64,000 nt of DNA, taken from positions 62,001 to 126,000 of the forward strand of contig NZ_NIVQ01000004.1 in assembly GCF_002811245.1 (NCBI RefSeq). The letters run 5' to 3'. Both the position numbers and the translations under genes were made by a program. Below the pieces are notes generated by a model. That model did no database searches. It was not told the DNA's origin and saw only the letters and a list, made by a program, of their open reading frames with translations. Below are positions 8,085 to 16,792 of this stretch, piece after piece; within the stretch, counting starts at the first letter, position 1, and each line of letters begins with the position of its first letter. This DNA comes from Vibrio salilacus (lineage in GTDB: Bacteria; Pseudomonadota; Gammaproteobacteria; Enterobacterales; Vibrionaceae).

Positions 8085-8945
8085 ATGCAAATGCGCCTAA
8101 CTTGTATTGCGCTGGCCATCACGGCCTTTAGCGCGCAGTCAAACACTGAAAATATTTATCCGTTACAGAAGATCAACGTCACTCTTGCGAAAGAATACTC
8201 GACGGCGGCAGTACTTTCTCAATATTGGGTGAGTGAAAAACTTGATGGTATCAGGGCGATTTGGGATGGAAGCAGCCTAAAAACTCGCGGAGGTAAAGAG
8301 ATTTATGCACCTAGTTGGTTCACCGCAGCCTTACCTAGTTTCCCAGTAGAAGGGGAGTTGTGGGCGGGAAGGGGTCAATTTACTCAAGTTCATACTACTG
8401 TATTGGACCACAACCCGAGTGAGGCCGCGTGGCAAACGATACGCTTAATGTTATTTGATTTACCCAATAGTGTTGGCAGTTATCAACAACGTTATGCAAA
8501 ACTGAGTCAATACATTGAGGAAAATTTAGAACCACACATTGATGTCATAGAGCAAAATGCTATTGCTACGGAGTCTGAGTTATTGGCAAAACTTGCTTCA
8601 GTAACCGCAGAGGGAGGAGAGGGATTAATGCTGCGCCATATCGAAAATGCATATCAAGGTGGACGTAGTGATGATCTTTTGAAGTTAAAGCAATATCAAG
8701 ATGCAGAAGCGATCGTGGTGGGCTACAAGACAGGAACAGGCAAATACAAAAATCAAGTCGGCTCACTGTTAGTTAAGATCGCATCTGGACTTGAATTTTA
8801 TATCGGCAGTGGGCTTTCTGATGCACAAAGGCAAGAACCACCGCCGCTTGGCTCTTCCATTACATTTCGCTATAACGGTCTAACGAGTAACGGGATTCCA
8901 AGATTTGCCCGTTACATTCGTCAACGTAATAGCAGTGAAAATTAA
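8085..8945 (+). CDS. Minimal ATP-dependent DNA ligase with signal peptide (LigE type)
   Basis: 286 aa from ATG 8085 (an in-frame ATG at 8091 is also possible). Motif I KLDGIRAIWDG carries the lysine that becomes adenylated. RGGKEIYAPSW is the Ia/III region, FPVEGELW motif III, GGEGLMLRH motif IV and LLKLKQYQDAEAIVVGY motif V. The first 20 or so residues (LTCIALAITAFSAQS) form a signal peptide, as in the Lig E class of Haemophilus, Neisseria and Vibrio, which is thought to act in the periplasm on incoming or extracellular DNA. It carries only the nucleotidyltransferase and OB domains. Confidence 0.88.
   Translation: MQMRLTCIALAITAFSAQSNTENIYPLQKINVTLAKEYSTAAVLSQYWVSEKLDGIRAIWDGSSLKTRGGKEIYAPSWFTAALPSFPVEGELWAGRGQFTQVHTTVLDHNPSEAAWQTIRLMLFDLPNSVGSYQQRYAKLSQYIEENLEPHIDVIEQNAIATESELLAKLASVTAEGGEGLMLRHIENAYQGGRSDDLLKLKQYQDAEAIVVGYKTGTGKYKNQVGSLLVKIASGLEFYIGSGLSDAQRQEPPPLGSSITFRYNGLTSNGIPRFARYIRQRNSSEN
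8366..8373 (+). other. KOPS-type octamer pointing to dif
   Basis: GGGAAGGG on the plus strand within the ligase gene fits GGGNAGGG and is directed towards dif. It is individually weak evidence. Confidence 0.38.
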
Positions 8946-8947
8946 AA

Positions 8948-8967
8948 AAGGCCAGACAACTGGCCTT
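8948..8967. terminator. Bidirectional terminator between ligase and norM
   Basis: AAGGCCAG pairs with CTGGCCTT around an ACAA loop. It has A-runs on the left and CTTCT on the right and serves two convergent genes. Confidence 0.8.
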
Positions 8968-8970
8968 CTT

Positions 8971-10341
8971 CTATTTACTTGCTAAAGCGAGTTGTTGATC
9001 CTCGCTTTGGGTATGCAGCCATTTTAAACGCAAACCCAACAGTAAAGCGGCTGAGGATAAACCAATAATAAATCCAATCCAGAAACCATGTGCCCCCATA
9101 GGTTTGACGATCCAGTCTGTCATGGCTAATACATAGCCAAGCGGTAAGCCTAAAACCCAATAAGCGACAAAGGTACGGTTAAAGATAGCAGCCATGTCTT
9201 TATAACCGCGCAGAGCACCAGCAGCAACAACTTGAATCGCGTCGGTCACTTGATAAACCGCAGCAAGAACGAGCAGTTGCATTGCCAGTTCGATAACCGC
9301 GCGGTTGTCAGTATAAAGCAGTGATACTTGTTCGCGGAATAACAAGGTCAATAGTGCCGTGAAAAGAGACAAGGCGACCGCAACAAAGAGACCAACACGT
9401 GAGGCAACCGTTGCACCATACACATTTGACTCACCCAATCGATGACCAACCCGAATGCTGGTCGCTGCGCCAATACTCATTGGCAGCATAAACACCATAG
9501 TCGAGAAATTGATCGCCACTTGGTGCGATGCAACAACCAGCGGCCCTAATGGAGCCACTAATAAAGCAACAACTGCAAACAAAGTAACCTCGAAAAACAG
9601 CGCTGCCGCGACAGGAAAGCCGAGCTTGAACAGGCGGATTTGCGCTTTCAATTCTGGCTTATATAGCTGTTGAAATACGTTCACTTTTGCTAAGCGTGGA
9701 GAGGTCAATACATAGAACAATAACAGCGCAAACATAATCCAATAGACAATCGCGGTTGCAACGCCACAACCCACACCACCTAGTTCGGGCGCACCAAACT
9801 TACCATAGACAAACATCCAGTTAAGAGGGATGTTGAGGAGCAGACCGATAAAGCCAATGATCATGGCTGGCTTGGTCAATGACATACCGTCGGTAAGGCT
9901 TCGTAGAGTTTGGAAGAGTAAAAATGCTGGAACCGCATAGATCACCGCATCCATATAACCGATGGTCTTAGCGCCCATTAGAGCGTCTACATCCATCAGG
10001 TTAAGAATATTCTCTGTCTGCATTAAAACCAGGCACGTTGGCACAGAAAGAAACAGTGCCATCGCAATACCTTGCTGAATTTCAAACGGGACTTTTTGTT
10101 GTCTACCCGCACCATTGAGCTGTGCCACGACAGGGACCAGGGCCATTAGCATGCCAATCCCAAATAAAATCGTAGGCAACCAAATACTGGATGCAATAGA
10201 GACAGCGGCCATATCAGTAGCACTGACGCCACCGGCCATCACAGTATCGACAAAACTCATACCAGTTTGGGCCACTGACGCAATTAAGACTGGAGTGGCG
10301 AGCTTTATCAGTTGATTTGCTTCGTGTTTATAATATTGCAA
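8971..10341 (-). CDS. norM: MATE multidrug efflux protein NorM
   Basis: 456 aa with twelve predicted membrane helices. NorM proteins export cationic drugs and fluoroquinolones in exchange for Na+ or H+. The N-terminus (HEANQLIKLATPVLIASVAQTGM) and TVMAGGVSATDMAAVSIASS are typical of the family. In the C-half, VYQVTDAIQVVAAGALRGYKD carries the conserved acidic residue of the cation site. It is divergent from ribE, an arrangement also found with mdtK/norM in other gammaproteobacteria. Confidence 0.93.
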   Translation of the reverse strand: MQYYKHEANQLIKLATPVLIASVAQTGMSFVDTVMAGGVSATDMAAVSIASSIWLPTILFGIGMLMALVPVVAQLNGAGRQQKVPFEIQQGIAMALFLSVPTCLVLMQTENILNLMDVDALMGAKTIGYMDAVIYAVPAFLLFQTLRSLTDGMSLTKPAMIIGFIGLLLNIPLNWMFVYGKFGAPELGGVGCGVATAIVYWIMFALLLFYVLTSPRLAKVNVFQQLYKPELKAQIRLFKLGFPVAAALFFEVTLFAVVALLVAPLGPLVVASHQVAINFSTMVFMLPMSIGAATSIRVGHRLGESNVYGATVASRVGLFVAVALSLFTALLTLLFREQVSLLYTDNRAVIELAMQLLVLAAVYQVTDAIQVVAAGALRGYKDMAAIFNRTFVAYWVLGLPLGYVLAMTDWIVKPMGAHGFWIGFIIGLSSAALLLGLRLKWLHTQSEDQQLALASK

Positions 10342-10469
10342 GTAGATAACTCCAGCTACAAGGAAAACTAAAGCGCTTTGAACGAGCGGTTAGTAAGAAG
10401 AAAGATGTTGTGTCGGATAATAAAGAAATGCCACACTAAACACCATTAAAAACTGATGGAAAAAAGAGA

Positions 10470-11102
10470 ATGTTCACTGGCATAGTGCAAGGTATGGCTG
10501 AAGTGGTCGCCATAGATAAAAAAGATAAATTTCAAACGCATACACTTTATATAAGTGATGAAATGAAACAAGGCCTAATGATTGGCGCTTCAGTCGCTCA
10601 CAACGGGTGTTGCTTAACCGTCACACAGATTAACGGTAATCACGTCGACTTTGATTTGATGCAAGCGACACTCGAATTGACTAACCTTGGCGGTATTAAC
10701 GTTGGCGATAAAATCAATATTGAGCGCGCCGCCAAGTTTGGTGATGAAATTGGTGGTCATTCGATGTCGGGTCATATTTCGCTGATGGGTGAGATTACAC
10801 AAATCATCGATACACCCAATAACTGCACAATTTGGTTTGAGATACCGAAACAGATGATCAAATACGTGTTAGTCAAAGGCTATATTGGCTTGGATGGTTG
10901 TTCGTTAACGATTGGTGAGGTGAGAGACAATCAGTTTTGTGTCCATCTTATTCCTGAAACCTTAACCCGGACATTGTTCAAAGAGCGTAATGTTGGTGAT
11001 ATGGTCAACGTTGAGTTCGATCCGCAAACCCAAGCAATTGTGGATACGGTTGAGCGCGTTTTAGAGGCCCGCGCTCACGAATCGCCTTTAACGATTAATT
11101 AA
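10470..11102 (+). CDS. ribE: Riboflavin synthase alpha chain
   Basis: 210 aa with two lumazine-binding repeats. The first starts MFTGIVQGMAEV and the second GHSMSGHISLMGEI. The family combines two 6,7-dimethyl-8-ribityllumazine molecules into riboflavin. The catalytic N-terminal MFTGIVQ and the SVAHNGCCLTV and KGYIGLDGCSLTI segments are intact. It has a GAAAAAAGAGA ribosome site. No FMN riboswitch is visible in the 128-bp spacer to norM. Its stop overlaps the stop of the convergent cysteine-rich gene. Confidence 0.94.
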   Translation: MFTGIVQGMAEVVAIDKKDKFQTHTLYISDEMKQGLMIGASVAHNGCCLTVTQINGNHVDFDLMQATLELTNLGGINVGDKINIERAAKFGDEIGGHSMSGHISLMGEITQIIDTPNNCTIWFEIPKQMIKYVLVKGYIGLDGCSLTIGEVRDNQFCVHLIPETLTRTLFKERNVGDMVNVEFDPQTQAIVDTVERVLEARAHESPLTIN

Positions 11103-11302
11103 AAGATCTGTTCGTCATCAGCATCGATAACTAATTCGATGGTATCTCTTTGTTCGTCAACATTCATACTCAAGTGAATGGCATGACAGCAAGCAGGGCA
11201 GTCATCATAAAAGTTTTGGCTACCATTGGATGCATCTAGCGTGATGCCAATTGAATGGCCACAGTGAGGGCACGACACCATTCTTTCTGTGTAGTTTTTC
11301 AT
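11099..11302 (-). CDS. CPXCG-motif cysteine-rich small protein
   Basis: 67 aa from the ATG at 11302, which has GAGGA eight bases upstream. A longer in-frame start at 11368 lacks such support. Two knuckles, VSCPHCGHS and DDCPACCHAI, should bind one zinc ion, and the tail is acidic. The family is small, widespread in gammaproteobacteria and of unknown function. It shares its stop region with ribE, convergent. Confidence 0.75.
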   Translation of the reverse strand: MKNYTERMVSCPHCGHSIGITLDASNGSQNFYDDCPACCHAIHLSMNVDEQRDTIELVIDADDEQIF

Positions 11303-11556
11303 AATTCTGTCCTCTACATCTTTACCAAAAATTACGTCAAGTCCAATAGCTACATTTGTAGTGGTCAACCAAAATTGGCTTGTCGTAATAATAGTAAGGC
11401 TAAAAGTTTGTGTTAGACATGAATTAAGTATAAACCTTGATTAAGGTGGTGAAATGGAAGCTTACCTTAACCTAGCATCACCTTTACAACTAAAATTAGT
11501 TGACAGGCCCCATGTAAAAAAATGTAAACTTATGTTAAATAAAGAAATATTCAAAA

Positions 11557-12423
11557 TTAAAAGCAAAGTATTCGTTTAATCATTTGGTCGGCTTTCTCTA
11601 GGTAATGTCCGCCGAATTGATTATAATGATTGAGCAAATGATAGAGATTATAGATGTCTTTGCGTTCAGCGTAACTAATGTCGAGCGGAAAAAGGCTTTC
11701 ATAACCTTGATAAAATTCGGGCTGAAATCCTTCAAATAACTCTGTCATGGCTAGATCGCACTCTCGATCCCCCCAGTAACAAGCTGGATCGTAGCAAACC
11801 GGACCAACGACTGAGTTAGCGACATTGCCGTGCCATAAATCACCATGCAACAGGGATGGTTTGGGTTGGTGGCTAGCTAACTTTTCGTGGATCAATTGGG
11901 TAAATTCATCGATATCGATAAGATTGACGCCTTTTTCCCGCATTAATTGTAATTGCCAACCAATCCGTTGCTCGGCGAAGAAGCGAGACCACTTCTTTTC
12001 CCACTTATTCGGTTGGAGTGTTGACCCAATGTAGTTGTCTTGATCAAAACCATACTCTTTCTGTTCACTCCACATATGTAAACGTGCCAGTTGTTGACCA
12101 AATGCGTAGCTATTTTTATTATCATCCAGTGGCTTAGTGGGTAAGAAATTGAGGATAATAAAAGCGTGTTGTTTCGACGTGCCAGTCATAATCAGTTCAG
12201 GAACAAACACCGTGTTACTTTCACGTAGAATACGAATGTTCTCTGCTTCGATTTCAAATTTGTGGATAAAGTCACGCTGGTTTACTTTAACGAAATAGCG
12301 CTGTTGACCATCTGAGATCATATAGCAATCGCTAATATCTCCCCCGTTGACTTTCTCTTTTTCGTTGATCTGGAAAGTGAACAGCAGAGTGTCAGAAAGC
12401 TGTTTTGCAATAGCTTGCCACAT
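11557..12423 (-). CDS. Fructosamine/ketosamine-3-kinase family protein
   Basis: 288 aa and full length. The nucleotide-binding start GGDISDCYMI is followed by RYFVKVNQRDF with the ATP-binding Lys. Later come the catalytic loop SLLHGDLWHGN and the metal-binding VCYDPACYWGDRECDLAM. Members phosphorylate the third carbon of sugars attached to amines, so that the adduct breaks down (deglycation repair). The exact substrate in bacteria is not settled. It is a lone gene. Confidence 0.88.
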   Translation of the reverse strand: MWQAIAKQLSDTLLFTFQINEKEKVNGGDISDCYMISDGQQRYFVKVNQRDFIHKFEIEAENIRILRESNTVFVPELIMTGTSKQHAFIILNFLPTKPLDDNKNSYAFGQQLARLHMWSEQKEYGFDQDNYIGSTLQPNKWEKKWSRFFAEQRIGWQLQLMREKGVNLIDIDEFTQLIHEKLASHQPKPSLLHGDLWHGNVANSVVGPVCYDPACYWGDRECDLAMTELFEGFQPEFYQGYESLFPLDISYAERKDIYNLYHLLNHYNQFGGHYLEKADQMIKRILCF

Positions 12424-12772
12424 AATTCATTCCATCATTAGATTACAATATTCTTAGTCTAGATGATCGTAGGGCAAGATAATGGCTACTAGTGCAAAAA
12501 ATTCAATCGTTTAACTGAAACAAAAAGTTATACATTTAAAGTGTGACTTGAGTCGCTGGTTATTGGCTAAAATGCTCTATTATTCGAATCAGATTGATAA
12601 AATTTTGGTAATTTCAAACTTTTGGTTGGAAGTTGTGTTAGCTTTTGTAAGTAGAATCTGACTCAAATTGTCGAATAAATCAGCAACCATAACTGGTTAG
12701 GTTGTGTAACGTCCTTGATATGTCTTAGTATTAAAGGTGTAACTCTACGTATGTATTAAATGGAGATAAACT
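12424..12772. other. Spacer between kinase and DUF3802 gene, nothing clear
   Basis: About 350 AT-rich bases between divergent genes. I found no ORF, hairpin or RNA-like structure beyond AT-rich promoter-type sequence. It ends in AAATGGAGATAAACT, the ribosome site of the GTG-started gene at 12773. Confidence 0.4.
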
Positions 12773-13117
12773 GTGGTTGTTGAAACCGATGGTTACCTAG
12801 CTCTTATTGAGCACTTAGCTTTTAACTTAGATGTATTTGCTCGTGAAGATAGTGATATAGGAGCAGAGAGCGTTGAAGATGTTGTGACTGATATGGTTGC
12901 GAGTAATATCATGGCCATTTTTGAGCAAAATCCTGAACTTCATTCTAGTGTTCGTTTTCAGTTATTAAAAGAAGCGGATTCAGTAGTAGAAGATCTTAGT
13001 GAAGTGTTGGCTGGGGTTTGGGGTAAACCGGCTACCAATGAGCAGATCCTCTTTTTGGATGAATATATTGCGCTCGTTAAAAACTTATTCGACTCTGCCG
13101 TCGCGACATACGATTAG
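12773..13117 (+). CDS. DUF3802 family protein
   Basis: 114 aa, GTG start with TGGAGAT upstream. Acidic and fully soluble, it is rich in leucine and valine helices (YLALIEHLAFNLDVF, NEQILFLDEYIALVKNLFD). It resembles the DUF3802 family of Vibrio and Shewanella. The function is unknown, and its neighbours give no clue. Confidence 0.65.
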   Translation: MVVETDGYLALIEHLAFNLDVFAREDSDIGAESVEDVVTDMVASNIMAIFEQNPELHSSVRFQLLKEADSVVEDLSEVLAGVWGKPATNEQILFLDEYIALVKNLFDSAVATYD

Positions 13118-13134
13118 TTGGTATATGAGCGGCC

Positions 13135-13650
13135 TTAGTGGGGTTCAAACGAGAAACTGACTCGCCTCATGTGCCAGTATTTAGACGCCCAGTAAGGGTT
13201 GTCTAACTTTGAAATAATGATCCCTTTAGAGGTTGATGCGTGCATAAATTGCTTATTGCCCATATACACGCCAACATGACGTACTTTGGGCGAGGTTTTA
13301 AAAAAGACCAAATCGCCTACGCTTGCCTGTTGATATGAGATCTCGCGTCCGATCTTGACTTGTTCTAGGGTTGTTCTTGGTATTTGATAACCCATTGCCT
13401 GTTGATAGGCTGTTTGCACAAACGCCGAACAATCCACGCCATTAAGTGAGTTGCCACCCAATCGGTATGGAACGCCCTGCCAAACGTTATATACCGCCAT
13501 CAACGAGCGCTTCAATTGTTTCTCTTGTTTAGATAAGGATATTATGTGTTGCGGAGTGAACTCAACATTCGGGTGAGAGCTGCATCCGATTAACGCAGAG
13601 CACAATAGCAAAGCTTTGAACTGGCTCGCACAAGATAACCACTGACTCAT
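13135..13650 (-). CDS. NlpC/P60 lipoprotein peptidoglycan endopeptidase
   Basis: 171 aa. A lipoprotein signal ends in the lipobox LIGC (Cys23). The NlpC/P60 catalytic domain has the nucleophile in GVDCSAFVQ, the His in KVRHVGVYMG and a third polar residue in KQFMHAS. Such enzymes cut the gamma-D-glutamyl-meso-diaminopimelate bond in stem peptides. Anchoring is in the inner or outer membrane facing the periplasm. It is convergent with DUF3802, with only 17 bases between them. Confidence 0.88.
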   Translation of the reverse strand: MSQWLSCASQFKALLLCSALIGCSSHPNVEFTPQHIISLSKQEKQLKRSLMAVYNVWQGVPYRLGGNSLNGVDCSAFVQTAYQQAMGYQIPRTTLEQVKIGREISYQQASVGDLVFFKTSPKVRHVGVYMGNKQFMHASTSKGIIISKLDNPYWASKYWHMRRVSFSFEPH

Positions 13651-13672
13651 TAATCCCTTCCATGAAATCTAA

Positions 13673-14461
13673 CTAGCGATTGCGAAATGGTTGCGACAGC
13701 ATGCTATCCAACCGCTGTTCCTTAGCACTTTGAAAGAGTGGAATACCAATTTTAACCTGTTGGTGGCCAAGCTTAGGTTGGGCACGATAAGTGTGAAATA
13801 AACGGTCCCAAATCGACAGGAAAAAACCAAAGTTAGAATGGGTTTCTTGTCTAATCACAGAATGATGAACACGATGCATATCTGGGGTGACGATGATTTT
13901 ACGCAGTATTTTATCCAGTTTTAGCGGTAAGTAGCCATTACTATGATTGAACATAGCGCTTACATTCAACACGATTTCGAAGACAATAATGGCCAGTGGC
14001 GAAATACCTAGCATTAACGTACAGGCGATTTTAATCCACATTGACAAGAGAATCTCTAGTGGGTGAAAGCGAGTACCTGTTGTGACGTCAATATCTTGAT
14101 CGGCGTGGTGCATTCGATGTAGACGCCATAGCCAAGGCACACGATGAAAAACTAAGTGTTGGAGGTATATAACAAAATCTAAGATGATGACGGCCGCGAA
14201 AATCTCTACGATAGCGGGCAACTGCCATTGATTAAATAACCCTAGCTGATGTTGCTCTGCATAATGGGCCATCCCTAACGCGACAATCGGCATGAGCAAG
14301 CTTAAACAGATCGAATTGAAGCCAATCAATCCTAAATTATTGAGCCAACGATAAGCTTTATTTTGCGTCAACACTTTGCGCGGTATTTTCCATTCCCACA
14401 CCGCACATAAAGCCAGTGTGGTGATAAAAAAGCCTAAACGAATCAGTTCGGCATCTTGCAT
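13673..14461 (-). CDS. Fatty acid hydroxylase / sterol desaturase superfamily protein
   Basis: 262 aa, with four to five membrane segments and the full eight-histidine di-iron set: HLVFHRV, HRMHHAD, a single His in FNHSNG and MHRVHHS. Enzymes of this superfamily use O2 to hydroxylate or desaturate membrane lipids. The substrate here cannot be read from sequence. It sits 22 bases upstream of the NlpC gene on the same strand, so the two may be cotranscribed. Confidence 0.85.
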   Translation of the reverse strand: MQDAELIRLGFFITTLALCAVWEWKIPRKVLTQNKAYRWLNNLGLIGFNSICLSLLMPIVALGMAHYAEQHQLGLFNQWQLPAIVEIFAAVIILDFVIYLQHLVFHRVPWLWRLHRMHHADQDIDVTTGTRFHPLEILLSMWIKIACTLMLGISPLAIIVFEIVLNVSAMFNHSNGYLPLKLDKILRKIIVTPDMHRVHHSVIRQETHSNFGFFLSIWDRLFHTYRAQPKLGHQQVKIGIPLFQSAKEQRLDSMLSQPFRNR

Positions 14462-14528
14462 TATAATATCCTTGCAACGTGAGTTACGCTAAGTAAACTG
14501 GCAGACCCTAACATTATTACGATCTGTT

Positions 14529-15269
14529 ATGAGAATCCACGCTTTTCATCATCTCTATCAGCAGCGACTAGCACGTTCAACCAAGCCTTTTAACGCCAGA
14601 GGCAGCAAAATCGAGCGTTGCCAATATTGCCAAGTCGCACAACAACACTGTCTGTGTTCATACCAACCCAATATCGATAGTAAGTTGGCAGTCATGTTGC
14701 TGTTATCCGAAAACGAGGTGTTTAAACCAAGTAATACTGGGCGACTTATCTTAGATACTGTCCATGAAGGCTACGCATTTCAATGGAATAGGACAGACCC
14801 TGATCAAGCGATGCTTGAGCTATTGGCTAACCCTAACTATCAACCGTTGGTGATCTTTCCCAAAGAGTACGTCGATGATGACACCCGATTGGTGGGTGAA
14901 AATGTGATAACACGATGCCAAGGAAAAATTCCCTTATTGATCTTTATTGATGGCAGTTGGCGCGAAGCGAGGCGTATTTTTAGAAAATCGCCTTATCTCG
15001 ACCGTTTGCCGGTGGTGTTTATTGAACCTCAAGCGGTTTCTCGCTACTTGATGCGTCGTTCTGACAACGAACAACACTTAGCCACCGCTGAAGTGGCGAC
15101 ACTGGTTTTTGAGCAGTTGGGGGAGACGCATTTATCACAAACTTTAGCAATGTGGTTTGACGTGTTCAAAGAGAGTTATATGCACAGTAAAAGTCGTGCG
15201 AAGTCTGATGACGACAGGCCAATACTGCAACGCTTTATTGAGCGAAAAAGAAACGAGAAATCGCTCTAA
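14529..15269 (+). CDS. tapT: tRNA-uridine aminocarboxypropyltransferase (DTW domain)
   Basis: 246 aa. An N-terminal zinc motif CQYCQVAQQHCLC is followed by the DTW domain: LLLSENEVFKPSNTGRL, LIFIDGSWREARRI and RRSDNEQHLATAEV. The family makes acp3U at position 47 of tRNAs from S-adenosylmethionine. The name-giving DTW tripeptide reads D-G-S-W here, a tolerated variation. It is divergent from the hydroxylase gene with a 67-base spacer. Confidence 0.82.
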   Translation: MRIHAFHHLYQQRLARSTKPFNARGSKIERCQYCQVAQQHCLCSYQPNIDSKLAVMLLLSENEVFKPSNTGRLILDTVHEGYAFQWNRTDPDQAMLELLANPNYQPLVIFPKEYVDDDTRLVGENVITRCQGKIPLLIFIDGSWREARRIFRKSPYLDRLPVVFIEPQAVSRYLMRRSDNEQHLATAEVATLVFEQLGETHLSQTLAMWFDVFKESYMHSKSRAKSDDDRPILQRFIERKRNEKSL

Positions 15270-15414
15270 TTATTGGCTTTTGGTTGCACACACACTGTCC
15301 AATCAGGCTCACCCCACGGCTAAATCAGTGATATGTCACAGTTTGTAGGCGTAGCTATATGGATAATAGCTCGATTATTTGAATTTTATTTTTGTTTTTC
15401 TGGGAGAGATTGAG

Positions 15415-16326
15415 ATGTACTACGGTTTTGACGTTGGCGGTACCAAGATTGAGTTTGGTGCGTTTAACGATAAATTAGAACGAGTTGCGACTGAGCGCGT
15501 TCCAACGCCAACCGACGATTACGCGCTATTGGTTGATACCATTGCAGGCTTAGTAAGTAAGTACGATCAACAGTTTGATTGTGAAGGAAAAATTGGCCTT
15601 GGTTTACCAGGTATGGAAGATGCTGACGATGCGACTGTCCTGACGGTTAACGTGCCCGCAGCAAAAAGTAAGCCATTACGTGCAGACCTTGAAGCCAAAA
15701 TTGGCCGCAGCGTAAAAATCGAAAATGACGCTAACTGTTTTGCCTTATCTGAAGCTTGGGATGATGAACTTAAAGATGAACCCTCAGTGATGGGTTTGAT
15801 CCTTGGCACTGGCTTTGGTGGCGGATTGGTTTATGACGGCGTAGTATTTTCTGGTCGTAACCACGTTGCCGGTGAATTGGGTCATATGCGTTTACCACTC
15901 GATGCTTGGTTCCATTTAGGCGAGAATGCGCCGTTATTAGGTTGTGGCTGTGGCAAACAAGGCTGTTTGGATAGCTACTTATCTGGTCGTGGTTTCGAAC
16001 TTATTTACAATCATTACTTTGCTGAAGAGAAGAAAGCAATCGACATCATTAAAGCTTATGAAGCGGGTGAACCGCAAGCATGCGAACATGTTGAGCGCTT
16101 TATGGAGTTACTGGCTATCTGTTTTGGCAACATCTTTACTGCAAATGATCCACACGTTGTTGCGCTTGGTGGTGGCCTATCAAACTTTGAGCTTATCTAT
16201 CAAGAGATGCCAAAACGCGTGCCGAAGTATTTATTATCGGTAGCAAAATGTCCAAAAATCATTAAAGCTAAACACGGTGACTCTGGCGGTGTTCGTGGGG
16301 CTGCATTCTTAAATATTAAGAAATGA
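15415..16326 (+). CDS. nagK: N-acetyl-D-glucosamine kinase
   Basis: 303 aa, a ROK-family sugar kinase. [17 protein letters not shown] is the first phosphate-binding loop, [12 protein letters not shown] carries the catalytic Asp, GTGFGGGLV is the second phosphate loop and [15 protein letters not shown] the zinc knuckle. NagK phosphorylates GlcNAc recovered from cell wall or chitin. The ATG at 15415 has GGGAGAG upstream; a longer in-frame start at 15379 is poly-T-rich and unlikely. It is followed by its own terminator. Confidence 0.9.
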   Translation: MYYGFDVGGTKIEFGAFNDKLERVATERVPTPTDDYALLVDTIAGLVSKYDQQFDCEGKIGLGLPGMEDADDATVLTVNVPAAKSKPLRADLEAKIGRSVKIENDANCFALSEAWDDELKDEPSVMGLILGTGFGGGLVYDGVVFSGRNHVAGELGHMRLPLDAWFHLGENAPLLGCGCGKQGCLDSYLSGRGFELIYNHYFAEEKKAIDIIKAYEAGEPQACEHVERFMELLAICFGNIFTANDPHVVALGGGLSNFELIYQEMPKRVPKYLLSVAKCPKIIKAKHGDSGGVRGAAFLNIKK

Positions 16327-16344
16327 AAGTAATAAATTGACGAA

Positions 16345-16367
16345 AACGGGAGCAGATTGCTCCCGTT
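16345..16367 (+). terminator. Hairpin after nagK
   Basis: AACGGGAGC pairs with GCTCCCGTT around a 5-base loop. The downstream T content is modest, so it is a probable terminator of nagK. Confidence 0.6.
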
Positions 16368-16463
16368 AGTGTTTAGAGTACAAGTTAAATGGCTGACAAA
16401 GCTGTGACCAGAGATAGGAGGAAATGTTAATGGGAAAATTTAACCGCGAAAGATAAACAGACC

Positions 16464-16730
16464 CTAATTATTCTTCTTGCCCACTCCGCGATTTTCTTTC
16501 TGTTTAAGCGTTATTTTGCTAAAGCCGAGCTTTCTAAAGTGGTTATCGCGATAATTGCGCACCGCTTTGGTATCAGAGATGGCTTCTATTTGCTGTTCCA
16601 TTTTCAAATACCCTGAAATATCAATACCTTCAGCCTCAGCTACCGCTTCATGTATAGAGTGATGTTGTTGATAAGAAAAGGTCAGCGTTTTTTCTTCATC
16701 TTTGTAGGTATAGAGAATGGTGCGAGACAT
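16464..16730 (-). CDS. DUF2960 family protein
   Basis: 88 aa, begins MSRTILYTYKDEEKTLTFSY and continues HEAVAEAEGIDISGYLKMEQQ. It is basic at the C-terminus (KITLKQKENRGVGKKNN). It resembles the DUF2960 family of Vibrio and Shewanella, whose function is unknown. It is encoded just downstream of the moeA operon on the same strand but beyond that operon's terminator. Confidence 0.65.
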   Translation of the reverse strand: MSRTILYTYKDEEKTLTFSYQQHHSIHEAVAEAEGIDISGYLKMEQQIEAISDTKAVRNYRDNHFRKLGFSKITLKQKENRGVGKKNN

Positions 16731-16758
16731 AAAAAAGCATCCTAGATATTAATAAAAC

Positions 16759-16779
16759 AGACCAGTGACACACTGGTCT
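16759..16779 (-). terminator. Terminator of the tup-mob-moe operon
   Basis: AGACCAGT and ACTGGTCT pair perfectly around GACAC. On the minus strand the stem is followed by GTTTTATTAAT. It lies 14 bases beyond the moeA stop. Confidence 0.7.
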
Positions 16780-16792
16780 AACATTTAGTAGG

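Noticed and set aside
10342..10469. FMN riboswitch upstream of ribE
   Set aside because: The spacer to norM is only 128 bases and shows none of the conserved FMN aptamer segments.
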